A DNA stretch of 64,000 nucleotides from Candidatus Marimicrobium litorale (GCF_026262645.1 NZ_SHNO01000001.1:1364001-1428000); one strand, 5' to 3'. Counted from the stretch's first letter, positions 52,166-60,935 are shown. Notes: a model not told the origin generated them from the letters alone. A program made the numbers and translations.

Positions 52166-53698
52166 ATGAAGCAAATAGGCCTGGTACTGACAGCCATTTT
52201 TTTGGGTTTTACTACCGCATACGCAAAAGACCCGACTCCCGGGTTCAATACGGTCATACCCGAGTCTATTCTCACAGCTGATAGCGTTGAAACATCTATT
52301 GGAACGCTTACCTTCTTTGATGGAATGCCAGACGCAGAAACTGTGGCTAAAGTGTACGATAATCTCGACACCATTCGTGCTACAGAGGTTTTTCTAAACA
52401 TGGTGCCGGCGGCATCGCTGGAAGGACTGCGCCTTGGTCTTGAAAATCTCGGCATTACTCAGTCGAATCAGGTGATGATGTTCGATCAATTACTGGACTC
52501 AAACCCGCTTTTCCTTACGGGTAACACCGACACCGTATACTCAGCAGTCGTGTTTGACCTTGAGCGCGATGGACCTGTTGTTGTAGAAATTCCCGCAGGT
52601 AGCGGCCCCAGCACGGTAAACGATGCATACTTCCGCTTCGTGACAGATATGGGCGCACCAGGCCCGGACCGGGGCAAAGGAGGCAAATACCTGATTATTC
52701 CGGAGTCCTACGAGGGAGAAATCCCTGAAGGCTATTTTGAAGCCCGCTCGCCCTCCAACATTAATCTGATGGTGCTGCGAGGCTTTCTGGTTGATGGCAA
52801 AACAGATACGGCCGTCCTGTCGGTTAAACAGGGACTGAAAGTTTACCCACTGAGCCAGAAAGATAACCCGCCTGCGATGGAGTTTATCAGTGGCTCAACC
52901 GTTCCATTCAACACCGTGCACGCCAACGATTTCAGTTTTTTCAGTGAAATCAACGATGTTATCCAAAGAGAGCCCGTCGATTTTCTGGACCCTGAACTGC
53001 GTGGCCAGTTGGCGGGCATCGGCATACAGAAAGGCAGCGTTTTCGATCCCGACGAGCGCATGCGAAAGATTTTGACTGACGGGGTTGCTATCGGTAACGC
53101 GACAGCTAGAGCCCTGCTGCTAAGACCACGGGATGAAAGCGCTTTTTACTACAAGGACAGCCAATGGTTCACAGCGTTTCTGGGCGGGGATTACCAGTGG
53201 CTCATTGCTAATGGCGAGGGTGGCCGCAACCTTGATGCACGTACAGCGTTCTTTTACGGCTACACGTTGAACACACCCGCTATGGTTTTGAAAATGGTGG
53301 GGGCTGGATCTCAATATGCTGTCGCTGCAACAGACAAGGAAGGTAATTACCTCGACGGCAGCAAGACATACCGCTTGCGTATTCCAGCCGATGTTCCCGC
53401 CAACGATTTTTGGTCAGTCGTGGCATACGACCCACAAACACGCAGTGAGCTTCAAACAGGACAACCCTACCCAAGCAAAAACAACAAACGAGACGAGCTT
53501 AAGGTGAACAGCGATGGCTCGGTTGAACTGTATTTTGGTCCTACGGCACCGCAGGGCAAAAATGCTAATTGGATACAGACAGTTGCCGGAAAGGGCTGGT
53601 GGAGTATATTTCGGCTTTATGGACCATTGGAGCCGTGGTTTGACAAAACCTGGCGCCCAGGAGACTTTGAGCTGATAGACGATGCGGGCAACAACTAG
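52166..53698 (+). CDS. DUF1254/DUF1214 exported protein
   Basis: This 510-residue secreted protein has a signal peptide (IGLVLTAIFLGFTTAYAKD). The N-terminal DUF1254 part reads LTFFDGMPDAETVAKVYDNLDTIRATEVFLNMVPAASL and VYSAVVFDLERDGPVVVEIPAGSGP. The C-terminal DUF1214 part reads DGSKTYRLRIPADVPANDFWSVVAYDPQTRSELQ and ends RLYGPLEPWFDKTWRPGDFELI. The family is common in marine bacteria and function is unknown. TGGAG lies before the ATG (a GTG three bases earlier is also possible). It follows an outer-membrane protein and has a paralogue at 58782-60296. Confidence 0.92.
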   Translation: MKQIGLVLTAIFLGFTTAYAKDPTPGFNTVIPESILTADSVETSIGTLTFFDGMPDAETVAKVYDNLDTIRATEVFLNMVPAASLEGLRLGLENLGITQSNQVMMFDQLLDSNPLFLTGNTDTVYSAVVFDLERDGPVVVEIPAGSGPSTVNDAYFRFVTDMGAPGPDRGKGGKYLIIPESYEGEIPEGYFEARSPSNINLMVLRGFLVDGKTDTAVLSVKQGLKVYPLSQKDNPPAMEFISGSTVPFNTVHANDFSFFSEINDVIQREPVDFLDPELRGQLAGIGIQKGSVFDPDERMRKILTDGVAIGNATARALLLRPRDESAFYYKDSQWFTAFLGGDYQWLIANGEGGRNLDARTAFFYGYTLNTPAMVLKMVGAGSQYAVAATDKEGNYLDGSKTYRLRIPADVPANDFWSVVAYDPQTRSELQTGQPYPSKNNKRDELKVNSDGSVELYFGPTAPQGKNANWIQTVAGKGWWSIFRLYGPLEPWFDKTWRPGDFELIDDAGNN

Positions 53699-53941
53699 CC
53701 TGAGATGGAAACACTGTGTAGTAAAAGCGATCAGACTGGGTACAAGCGGCTCCAATGCTTCATTCCATGAGGGGGGCCACTCATTAACACCCATTTTTGC
53801 TCGGACGAACCGATGGCTGCCGGGGCAACGCCCGGCTACAGGCGAAAGTCCATGACACACAACCCTATAATCACTTAGTTAATAAAACTCGGGCGGGGCC
53901 TCCATCTGCTAAGCTAGTAGTATTAAAAAAAAGGTAGTCAA

Positions 53942-56107
53942 ATGAAACGTGTCGTTTCGCTATTACTACTGATCGTATCTACGGCCTGCTCTCATCCCTT
54001 GGAGATCGTGGGCGATGGCGACATACAGTCCTCTACTGATCAACATAACTGCTTACTGGAAGAGCAGCCCTGCGCCAATTATGTCTTTGGCAATTACACC
54101 GTAACGTATACAGCGCAGCCTAGAACGGGCTGGTTTTTTTCGCAATGGGAGGGCTGCGGCACTCAACACCCCGAGTGCTCTTTGGACATATCAGGTAGTC
54201 TTGTTAATCAATTCCTCGGGCAGACAATGCCTGCATTGAAAGCCGTGTTTGCACAAACGCCGCCCGCTGAAAATATTCTTATCTCACTTGACGTTAATAA
54301 CACCGAGGCGAGACCCTTCGGAGATCTGTTTCGCAGCGTCAATCTTGATGCGGGCAAACAACTGAATGACGCCGCAGACATTGACCGAATCTCTCAACTC
54401 ATGTGTACAGATTCCAGCACCTGTGCACCCGGCGCCATCCGCTACTGGGACAAGGTACAATTTGGTCGGTTTATACTTGAGCAACCCCTGAAAAACCGTC
54501 ACGAAATAGCAGCGCTTCATTCGCGCGGCTTCTCGATGTTTTGGTCAATCATGGGCGTCCCTGCATTTTTGAGGGAGTCTTGCTCCAGTTGTGTTGTCAC
54601 CAGCGGCAGTGATACCTATCACATCCTGAGAGAAATGAACGTCGCGGCCGATGACCCTAAAAACCCGACCGGTGAACCTATCGCCTGCTCCTGCACCGAC
54701 AGCGATAACTGGTGGGCGGGCCCTCCGACTGTCGATAGCGTAGCGGGAGTCTCGTGGCTAAACTATCTGGACCTCACTGTCTCCGACTTACTGCTGGAGT
54801 TTGATAGTACCGACCCAAAGCTGCGTATTGGTCTGTGGAACGAGCCAGACCAGATCTGGTGGAAGACCAGTCAAAACGCGTTTGTGAATATGTGGTGCAA
54901 CTCAACAGCGCAGATTCGTGACACGCTAGGGACAGCTTCTCCAGTATTGCTAGGCGGACCAGACGTCTCGTCCTGGGAACACGGAATTACGCCCGCAGAC
55001 AGCCCTGTGCTGAGACAGATTCAGGAGACCTGCGGCGCAACCGGTAACTTCGATTTCCTGGTCTACCATAACTACAGCAAGCCCGCACAGGCGCTGCTGC
55101 AGAGTTCCGTAAGCGAAGTTCGCTCCTGGGGCCTTGACGATGAGCTAATCGTTGACGTAGGCGAGTATGCGGCGGCACTGCGTGGTGCAGATGACACAAC
55201 CGGGTGTGATCTGAGTGCTATCGCCAGCTCTGATGGAGAAGTGCCTGTACCCACTGGCGAAGATTCAAGTGCTGTGCTGTGTGATCACCGTGGCGCTGCT
55301 GAAGAGGTTGCATCTGCTGCCGCAATGGCGGCACAGGATCACGGTCGACTTTATCGCTTCGAAGTCTGGGACTGGGGCACGATCGACATGGTAAACACCC
55401 GCATGGGCCTTCTGACCATCAATAATTTGCCCAAGCCCGCTGCCACGTCTTTCTGGATGCTCTCTCAACTGCAGGGCGAGCGTATCGCTGTTATCAACCA
55501 GCTGGATGGCGCGTTTCCGTTTCACCTGCTGGCCTCTCGTGAAGGCGATGAAATGGTGGTCGTCGTGGCGAGCCAGAATCAGACTGTCACCGAGCAATTC
55601 ATCCGTGGACTGCTCTCCGGCGGACTCAGCTATCAGGAGGATGTCGCCCCGCTACTGAGCAGCTGCACCGCCTTTGAGAGTGAAGATCCAGAGTCGCAAA
55701 TCGCAGCATTAGCGGCACAGGGCACAACAGCGCAGCAGTTGATGGATGACTGCCCTGGCCTGGATCCCGCTTTAGCGCAGTCGCTCGAGAATGCTCTCGC
55801 GTACGCTGCGCCAAGAGTGGGCCATGTCGGCGAAACCTTTCAACTGACGATTGACGCACCGGGGTGGCAAGGTCCGGTAACGCGTCATCGCCTCGACGCC
55901 TATCGCAACACCTTTGCTGAAACCTACCGTCGTTGGCCGGCGGCAGACTTCGCGGAGCCGGGGTTCGACTTCGCTGCCGAGGAGAATTATCTATGGCATT
56001 ACATGACCGAGCCACTGGATGAGCTGGACGTGATAGGCGGGGAAGTGGCGATAGAGGTGCGTCCAAACTCCGTAACGCTGTTGCGGGGAGTGATCCACTC
56101 AGACTGA
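53942..56107 (+). CDS. GH39-like glycoside hydrolase lipoprotein
   Basis: This 721-residue lipoprotein has a signal peptide with lipobox VSTAC (Cys16). Residues of about 18-110 form an InlB-like bacterial repeat domain (NYTVTYTAQPRTGWFFSQWEGCGTQHPECSL ... LKAVFAQ). The following TIM-barrel-like part has the acid/base motif WNEPD (E301) and a candidate nucleophile E408 in VDVGEYAAAL. These match clan GH-A families such as GH39 (beta-xylosidase/iduronidase type). VWDWGTIDMVNTRMGLL fits the end of the barrel. It has a good ribosome-binding site (AAGGTAG) and a perfect 7-bp hairpin after the stop. It probably acts on a polysaccharide at the cell surface; substrate unknown. Confidence 0.75.
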   Translation: MKRVVSLLLLIVSTACSHPLEIVGDGDIQSSTDQHNCLLEEQPCANYVFGNYTVTYTAQPRTGWFFSQWEGCGTQHPECSLDISGSLVNQFLGQTMPALKAVFAQTPPAENILISLDVNNTEARPFGDLFRSVNLDAGKQLNDAADIDRISQLMCTDSSTCAPGAIRYWDKVQFGRFILEQPLKNRHEIAALHSRGFSMFWSIMGVPAFLRESCSSCVVTSGSDTYHILREMNVAADDPKNPTGEPIACSCTDSDNWWAGPPTVDSVAGVSWLNYLDLTVSDLLLEFDSTDPKLRIGLWNEPDQIWWKTSQNAFVNMWCNSTAQIRDTLGTASPVLLGGPDVSSWEHGITPADSPVLRQIQETCGATGNFDFLVYHNYSKPAQALLQSSVSEVRSWGLDDELIVDVGEYAAALRGADDTTGCDLSAIASSDGEVPVPTGEDSSAVLCDHRGAAEEVASAAAMAAQDHGRLYRFEVWDWGTIDMVNTRMGLLTINNLPKPAATSFWMLSQLQGERIAVINQLDGAFPFHLLASREGDEMVVVVASQNQTVTEQFIRGLLSGGLSYQEDVAPLLSSCTAFESEDPESQIAALAAQGTTAQQLMDDCPGLDPALAQSLENALAYAAPRVGHVGETFQLTIDAPGWQGPVTRHRLDAYRNTFAETYRRWPAADFAEPGFDFAAEENYLWHYMTEPLDELDVIGGEVAIEVRPNSVTLLRGVIHSD

Positions 56108-56135
56108 TTGACGAGCGGGTGAGCTTGCACTCATG

Positions 56136-56153
56136 GTTTAGCTTTGGCTAAAC
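56136..56153 (+). terminator. Hairpin after the GH39-like gene
   Basis: GTTTAGC (56136-56142) pairs with GCTAAAC (56147-56153) around a TTTG loop. It lies 28 bases after the stop. The T-run after the stem is weak, so it is a possible terminator only. Confidence 0.4.
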
Positions 56154-56270
56154 GCAAGGTTTCTCTATCAATCCTTCGCGGACAGGGTTCCTATCATTAG
56201 TAGCGTTGCGCCCACTATTGGGTAGTCATTCAGGTCACCGGCGGTTAAGTGCTCGCTGATAACTAAGCAA

Positions 56271-56307
56271 CAGGCGGTCGCACGTTCGAATCGTGCCAGG
56301 CACGCCA
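56271..56307 (+). other. 3' fragment of tRNA-Arg(ACG), attachment-site remnant
   Basis: This 37-bp stretch holds the distal anticodon-stem strand, the variable region, a complete T arm (GCACG-TTCGAAT-CGTGC), the 3' acceptor strand and an encoded CCA. It differs at one base from the fragment at 60415-60459 on the opposite strand, which adds the CTACGAA anticodon loop of tRNA-Arg(ACG). The 5' half of the tRNA is absent, so it is not a functional gene. The hydrolase gene ends 2 bases beyond it. Confidence 0.75.
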
Positions 56308-56308
56308 T

Positions 56309-58423
56309 TTATTCCAGAACACCATTCCAGCCATCGACCAGACATGGCCCAGCCCCGCAGGCATTGATAACGATGCTTTCTGGAGACATGAAGCCGGAAA
56401 TCTGCTCCATTGCCCCCGGGTCACGTCTGGGACGCTCGTGCGGGTCGTTGCCTGTTCGCGGCGGCTGGTTGATGACAGGAGGCACATGTGTGCCAGTGTC
56501 ATCCCACTCGTCGTTTGGGCCAGGCCCTCCATCGAAGTACACCAGAGCTGATCCGATGTGCGGATAGGTGCTTATAGACAGCTGCTCTACAAACGGCTTG
56601 ATATCGTGGTGACGGCCCTGAACTAGCGCAGGCTGATGCAGCGGGATACCCATAGTACGCGCCATGATTTCAGCGCTGGTATGCGTCACCTGATGATCCC
56701 CAAACGCGACGTGAAGCAATACATTTTTCGCCGGTGTATTGGGCAGCGGATCAGATACCAGGTGATTTGCATAGCCATTGTTCTCGCCTCTGTCCCACAG
56801 CATCTGGAACAAAGATAGCAATAACGTCTGGTCAAGAACATCCGGATAAGCCGGTGCTAGGACTGCTGAATAAAGATCAAAGTCGACACTTCGTCGTAGC
56901 AACAGCGAGTAATTCATCCCGGGCACACCCAGAACGCCGTTGTCAATATTGGGGGCAGTCGCAAGCAGCGCGCCACCCAATATTCCACCTTCGCTATTGC
57001 CGTAGTAGTAAACATGGCTACGGTCATAAACGCTCCTGCCATCAATTTGAAATGCCTCATGAGTAGCGAAACCATCAGCGTGTCGTAAAAGCTCCGCCAG
57101 ATGCATCCAATTTATAAAGCCCTGCTGTGAGCGGTCGGGCAAGCTGGAAAAGTTTTTTACGCCTCGCAAGATTGCTATCGCATTTTCGACATCGGATTCC
57201 GCCATACCGATAAAGTCCATCGCACAATTCATCAAATTAAATTTATTTGATAGCGCACCCTGATGAGCCCCATTAGTAGACTGATAACGACTGCCGAGTA
57301 ATCCATGGCCATATAAATAGACCCGAGTTGCGCCGCCAAACTCAGCCGATTGCGATGCCAGATTCAAAGACTGATTACTTATGTTGCAGATAAAAGGCTG
57401 CACCGTGGTGTTGTCTCCATTCATGCGGTCAGGCAAAGCGTCACCGTCATCTGCGTAGAATAACGATGACCCAGCGCTTGCATCATCACTGTCCATAAAA
57501 TTAGGGACAGTGATGGTGCCTTCGATTCTTCGCCCCCAATTCTCGTCTGTCATGCTCAGGTCTTCGACACTATCGATGGTAAATTCTGGTGTGTCGCCCG
57601 CCAACGCCGCAAAAGCGGTATCCCGCATATGTAAAATACGCTCACTTAGGCTGCGCGTAGATGAGACCGTAAAGTCCCATGCGAGATACAGGTCATGACG
57701 TGCAATATTGGCACTTTGAAGGTCTGAGAATATTGCTTCAATGGCAGGGCGACGAGCCTCAGCGGCATCACTGTCTGTAGAGATATTATCGCGATACGCG
57801 CGGAACAACTCGGTAGGCGAAATTGTTTCTCCGGCAGCATTCTTCATACTGCGCAGAGCGACGATATAACGCTGCCCTTCCTGCAGGTTCTTCGCCACTC
57901 GAATGAGCAGGCTCAATTCAGCTTCATTTTGAGCATTAGAGTCAAGTTCGCTCCAGATTAGCTGTCGCTCGCCTGTTGCCGCATTTATAACAACGATAGG
58001 ACTATCGTCCTGGCGACTGTCAGATAAATCAATTAAGCGCGGCGCACCAGTTGCTGCCATATCTAGGTTCGGCACTTGCGTGATCATGACAGTCCCGGGA
58101 GAAAAGCCGTCATTGCGATTCAATTCAACAGAATCAACAACGATACCAGAGGCATTAGTCGGCATAGCCTCATTCGAAAAGTTTACCAGCAGGCCGTTAT
58201 CGGTGGTGTCGCTTTTGCGAGTAAAGAAATTACTGGGAAACGGCAACAAACATTTTGCGGTATCTAGCAGGTCGCAAACTTCAGCGTTGCTGTCATCAAT
58301 CGATATAATCTCGTATGGCTCTACTGAGACCGCATTACCATCGTTGCTATTGCTACAGGCGGCCAGCGAAGCAATCACCGCAACTGCTAGTATTATGATC
58401 TTCACATGAAAAACCAGGGCCAT
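56309..58423 (-). CDS. Alpha/beta-hydrolase-like lipoprotein
   Basis: This 704-residue lipoprotein has a signal peptide with lipobox SLAAC (Cys23). A GxSxG-type nucleophile elbow, YYYGNSEGGILGGALLATAP, lies near residue 475. Before it come VYLYGHGLLGSRYQSTNG (oxyanion region of serine hydrolases) and, near the C-terminus, VAFGDHQVTHTSAEIMART and QGRHHDIKPF, which could give the acid and histidine. The N-terminal 300 residues form a separate region with KCLLPFPSNFFT and DGFSPGTVMITQVPNLD, seen in large bacterial lipoprotein hydrolases of unknown substrate. AGGAG lies 8 bases before the ATG. The gene ends directly at the tRNA-Arg fragment, inside a segment with signs of transfer. Confidence 0.8.
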   Translation of the reverse strand: MALVFHVKIIILAVAVIASLAACSNSNDGNAVSVEPYEIISIDDSNAEVCDLLDTAKCLLPFPSNFFTRKSDTTDNGLLVNFSNEAMPTNASGIVVDSVELNRNDGFSPGTVMITQVPNLDMAATGAPRLIDLSDSRQDDSPIVVINAATGERQLIWSELDSNAQNEAELSLLIRVAKNLQEGQRYIVALRSMKNAAGETISPTELFRAYRDNISTDSDAAEARRPAIEAIFSDLQSANIARHDLYLAWDFTVSSTRSLSERILHMRDTAFAALAGDTPEFTIDSVEDLSMTDENWGRRIEGTITVPNFMDSDDASAGSSLFYADDGDALPDRMNGDNTTVQPFICNISNQSLNLASQSAEFGGATRVYLYGHGLLGSRYQSTNGAHQGALSNKFNLMNCAMDFIGMAESDVENAIAILRGVKNFSSLPDRSQQGFINWMHLAELLRHADGFATHEAFQIDGRSVYDRSHVYYYGNSEGGILGGALLATAPNIDNGVLGVPGMNYSLLLRRSVDFDLYSAVLAPAYPDVLDQTLLLSLFQMLWDRGENNGYANHLVSDPLPNTPAKNVLLHVAFGDHQVTHTSAEIMARTMGIPLHQPALVQGRHHDIKPFVEQLSISTYPHIGSALVYFDGGPGPNDEWDDTGTHVPPVINQPPRTGNDPHERPRRDPGAMEQISGFMSPESIVINACGAGPCLVDGWNGVLE

Positions 58424-58781
58424 CTCACATACTCCTGCTTTATAGCTATGCTTCAAAGAATAGGATAATGAAGTTTTGATGTCTAATACAGGACAAGCTT
58501 AGGGGCAGGAACGGTATTGCGTGCTCGTTAAAGAATGAACCGATATGATTTGCACGAGCACCGGCGAAAAAACTTGTCAGGGCAATCGGCGGTTTCTTCC
58601 CGAATTTTTGCAGTTCAGTGGGGAAATCTAATCCCAACAGGCTCCCAACAGGCTCCCAACAGGCTCCCAACAAGCCGTTTATATGCCCTATACTTCACCC
58701 TCAACATTTTATACTGACTAGTCTGAACGAGATTTATTTAGGCAATCAACTAACTAAGAGCGTCAAAGCCTGGAGTGAACT
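58424..58781. other. Intergenic region with an 11-bp tandem repeat
   Basis: About 360 AT-rich bases lie between the divergent lipoprotein hydrolase and DUF1254 genes. The notable content is the 11-bp tandem array at 58633-58672 (listed separately). Candidate promoter hexamers for the DUF1254 gene are present (TATACT after the array) and GGAGTGAACT is its ribosome-binding site. No further gene seen. Confidence 0.5.
58633..58672 (+). repeat. 11-bp tandem repeat, 3.6 copies
   Basis: The unit CCCAACAGGCT occurs at 58633-58643, 58644-58654 and 58655-58665, then CCCAACA at 58666-58672, all identical. It lies about 110 bases before the start of the downstream DUF1254 gene. A slippage-prone array in a promoter region could change copy number and expression. 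Confidence 0.9.
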
Positions 58782-60296
58782 ATGGGGTATCTAATCAAAG
58801 CATCCTATCTATCAATTATTCTCAGTATCGTGTTAACGGGATGTTCACAGAACACATCAAAGCCCACCTATTCGGCTAACGTTCCAGCTTCGCTCATCAC
58901 TGCCGATAAAATTGAGACTCAATCACTGGGTGGCTTGTATTTTAATGATGGCATGCCCAATCCCGAAACTGTCGAAAAAGCCTACGATTACATAGATCTT
59001 TCCCGTGCCGTCGACTCCTTTTTAGATGGCATGCCCGCTGCCTCCATTTATGCGATGCTGGAAGGCCAAAAAGGTATTGGTTTAAAACCGAATGATATTG
59101 GTATTAGCGAAACGCTGATCGATGCACGCTCGATCTGGTTAACACCCCAAACCACAACACCTTATGCAACTGCCGAATTAGATGTCAAAAACGGGCCGGT
59201 TGTGATTGAAAATCCAGGCGCAGTGCTAGGCTTTATCGATGACGCGTTTTTTCTTCATGTTAGCGATATTGGAATGACGGGCCCAGATCAAGGCAAAGCT
59301 TTCAAGTATCTATTGGTTGGCCCTGACTATGAAGAAGAGATTCCAGAAGGGTATCATGTCATTAAAAGCAATACTTACCGACACTGGCTGATCATGCGAC
59401 TGTTTGTCGTCGATGGTGATATTCAAAAAACCGTGCAGACATTTAAAGACAGTATTCAAATTTATGATTTAGCTGATGCTGCCAACCCACCCACTCAACA
59501 ATTTTTTGATTTAAGTGGCATGCTTTACAACACCGTACATGCAAGCGACATGAACTTTTATGATGAACTCAATGCGGTAGTCCAATACGAGCCTGCCGAT
59601 GCTTTTAATCCAGAGTTAGTGGGTCTGTTTGCCGGCATCGGCATTAAAAAAGGGGTGCCATTTGAACCCAATCCACGGATGCAAAAAATACTGGCTGACG
59701 GTGCCGCAATTGGCAGCGCCATCGCACGCGCTTTAGTTTTTAGGCCGCGTAAAGAAAGTGTGTATTTTTATCCAGGTGAGCGTCAATGGTACTCTCCATT
59801 AGCCGGTGGCAGCTCCGAGTTTCTCAATAACGGCGAGCGCGTGTTAGATGACCGAATTATGTTTCACTACTATGCCACCGGGATCACCCCGGCCATGTCA
59901 AAACCTCAAGTAGGCACAGGCTCTGTCTATGAAATGACGGCCCAAGATGCAAGCGGTGAATATCTAGATGGTGGAAAAACCTATTCCGTGACATTACCCT
60001 CCCCCATACCAGCGAACAATTTTTGGTCCTTTATGGTCTACGATAACCAAACTCGGTCAATTTTAGAAACGGATCAAAAATCGGGGGGCATCGACAGTAA
60101 CAGCCCTGATATCGAGGCTAATGCGGATGGCTCTTATACTGTCTGGTTTGGCCCTCAGCCACCTAAAGGTAAATCAGGTAACTGGGTGCAAACCATTCCC
60201 GGCAAAGGCTATAGCTGCATCTTACGCCTGTACGGCCCACTCCAACCCTGGTTTGACAAAACCTGGATGCCCGGTGATTTTGAAGTACAGGAGTAA
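58782..60296 (+). CDS. DUF1254/DUF1214 lipoprotein (second paralogue)
   Basis: This 504-residue lipoprotein has a signal peptide with lipobox VLTGC (Cys21). Like the copy at 52166-53698 it has the DUF1254 segment LYFNDGMPNPETVEKAYDYIDLSRAVDSFLDGMPAASI and the DUF1214 C-terminus DGGKTYSVTLPSPIPANNFWSFMVYDNQTRS ... RLYGPLQPWFDKTWMPGDFEV. The two share the whole architecture but differ over most positions. Its DNA looks richer in A and T than the first copy, which points to separate acquisition rather than recent duplication. The gene lies between two tRNA-Arg fragments. TGGAGTGAACT precedes the ATG. Function unknown. Confidence 0.92.
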   Translation: MGYLIKASYLSIILSIVLTGCSQNTSKPTYSANVPASLITADKIETQSLGGLYFNDGMPNPETVEKAYDYIDLSRAVDSFLDGMPAASIYAMLEGQKGIGLKPNDIGISETLIDARSIWLTPQTTTPYATAELDVKNGPVVIENPGAVLGFIDDAFFLHVSDIGMTGPDQGKAFKYLLVGPDYEEEIPEGYHVIKSNTYRHWLIMRLFVVDGDIQKTVQTFKDSIQIYDLADAANPPTQQFFDLSGMLYNTVHASDMNFYDELNAVVQYEPADAFNPELVGLFAGIGIKKGVPFEPNPRMQKILADGAAIGSAIARALVFRPRKESVYFYPGERQWYSPLAGGSSEFLNNGERVLDDRIMFHYYATGITPAMSKPQVGTGSVYEMTAQDASGEYLDGGKTYSVTLPSPIPANNFWSFMVYDNQTRSILETDQKSGGIDSNSPDIEANADGSYTVWFGPQPPKGKSGNWVQTIPGKGYSCILRLYGPLQPWFDKTWMPGDFEVQE

Positions 60297-60376
60297 TCCG
60301 TTGCAGCCAGTGGCTGAATGACGAAATGAAGCCGCCAGCAGCAGTGTCAGATCCCGCAAACATTTGCCCAAAACCC

Positions 60377-60408
60377 AAAAAGGCCACCCCCATGGGGTGG
60401 CCTTTTTT
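60377..60408. terminator. Strong bidirectional intrinsic terminator
   Basis: GGCCACCCC (60382-60390) pairs with GGGGTGGCC (60394-60402) around a CAT loop. A-residues precede it (60377-60381) and six T-residues follow (60403-60408), so it can end transcripts from either side. On the minus strand it follows the tRNA-Arg fragment by 12 bases, a place typical of the native terminator of a tRNA gene. On the plus strand it serves the DUF1254 gene. Confidence 0.88.
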
Positions 60409-60414
60409 CTTGTA

Positions 60415-60459
60415 TGGCGCGCCTGGCACGATTCGAACGTGCGACCGCCTGGTTCGTAG
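60415..60459 (-). other. 3' half of tRNA-Arg(ACG), attachment-site remnant
   Basis: Read on the minus strand from 60459 this is the anticodon loop CTACGAA (anticodon ACG), the distal stem CCAGG, the variable region, the T arm and an acceptor strand ending in CCA. The 5' anticodon stem, D arm and 5' acceptor strand are missing: the sequence before the loop is unrelated. Many tyrosine recombinases of integrative elements cross over in the anticodon loop of a tRNA gene, leaving such a 3' half. The 12 bases at 60449-60460 occur again at 61105-61116. Confidence 0.8.
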
Positions 60460-60631
60460 CTCAACAAATGAAATTTAACGTATTGTTTTAAATAGCTTTT
60501 CTGGCGACGCCCGTTGCCGACCAAGCACGACAACGCACCACTGAGCACGCTGATGTCGGAAATTTGTCGGAATTGTAAACGTTGTCGATCGAGCTATTTT
60601 CGCAGGCTCAATGCACCGTAAAAATACTGAC

Positions 60632-60667
60632 TTTACAAGGTCCATCCCCAGTATTAATATTTAATAC
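60632..60667 (+). promoter_or_regulatory. parD promoter with AT-rich palindromic operator
   Basis: A -35-like TTTACA (60632-60637), 17 bases and a -10-like TAATAT (60655-60660) precede the parD start. A perfect inverted repeat GTATTAA-TAT-TTAATAC (60651-60667) covers the -10. This is where a ParD ribbon-helix-helix dimer would be expected to bind and repress its own operon. Confidence 0.65.
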
Positions 60668-60689
60668 ATAGTTTTTCAGGTACGCGCAC

Positions 60690-60935
60690 ATGGCCAGAAA
60701 CACCTCCGTCACCCTCGGTGATCATTTTGAAGCGTTCATCACCAGTAAGATAGAACAGGGTCGCTTTCAATCTGTCAGCGAAGCAGTCCGCGCCGGGCTG
60801 CGAAAGCTGGAGGAGGATGAAGCCAGGCTTGATATGTTGAGGACTCGACTAAGGGCGGGGGAGGACAGCCCCGTTGCTGAAAACTTTGATAGCCGGGAAT
60901 TTCTGGAAAAACTCCATAAAAAGCCTCTTGGGTGA
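60690..60935 (+). CDS. parD: ParD-type antitoxin (ribbon-helix-helix)
   Basis: This 81-residue type II antitoxin has an N-terminal ribbon-helix-helix DNA-binding domain (NTSVTLGDHFEAFITSKIEQGRFQSVSEAVRAGLRKLEEDE). Its C-terminal tail, which would wrap the ParE toxin, reads FDSREFLEKLHKKPLG. Length and sequence match ParD1-type proteins. AGGTA lies 9 bases before the ATG. It overlaps the following toxin frame by 4 bp. The pair sits 230 bp from a tRNA-Arg remnant, a usual place for addiction modules of integrative elements. Confidence 0.92.
   Translation: MARNTSVTLGDHFEAFITSKIEQGRFQSVSEAVRAGLRKLEEDEARLDMLRTRLRAGEDSPVAENFDSREFLEKLHKKPLG

Larger units (their letters stand above)
60297..60689. 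other. Intergenic region: terminator, tRNA remnant, repeat, parD promoter
   Basis: Besides the separately listed terminator and tRNA remnant, this stretch holds two copies of TGTCGGAA 11 bases apart (60554-60561 and 60565-60572). Such short direct repeats beside an attachment core can be recombinase or excisionase sites, but no integrase gene is seen in the window. The right end carries the parD promoter region. Confidence 0.5.

Noticed and set aside
53819-53836. GCCGGG/CCCGGC hairpin after the first DUF1254 gene
   Set aside because: The stem is 6 bp, no T-run follows and it lies more than 100 bases after the stop; too weak to call a terminator.
58633-58672. Tandem repeats considered as a CRISPR array
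   Set aside because: The 11-bp units are contiguous with no spacers and no cas gene is in the window.
60415-60459. Considered as a complete tRNA-Arg gene
   Set aside because: The 5' acceptor strand, D arm and 5' anticodon stem are absent; only the part from the anticodon loop to CCA is present.
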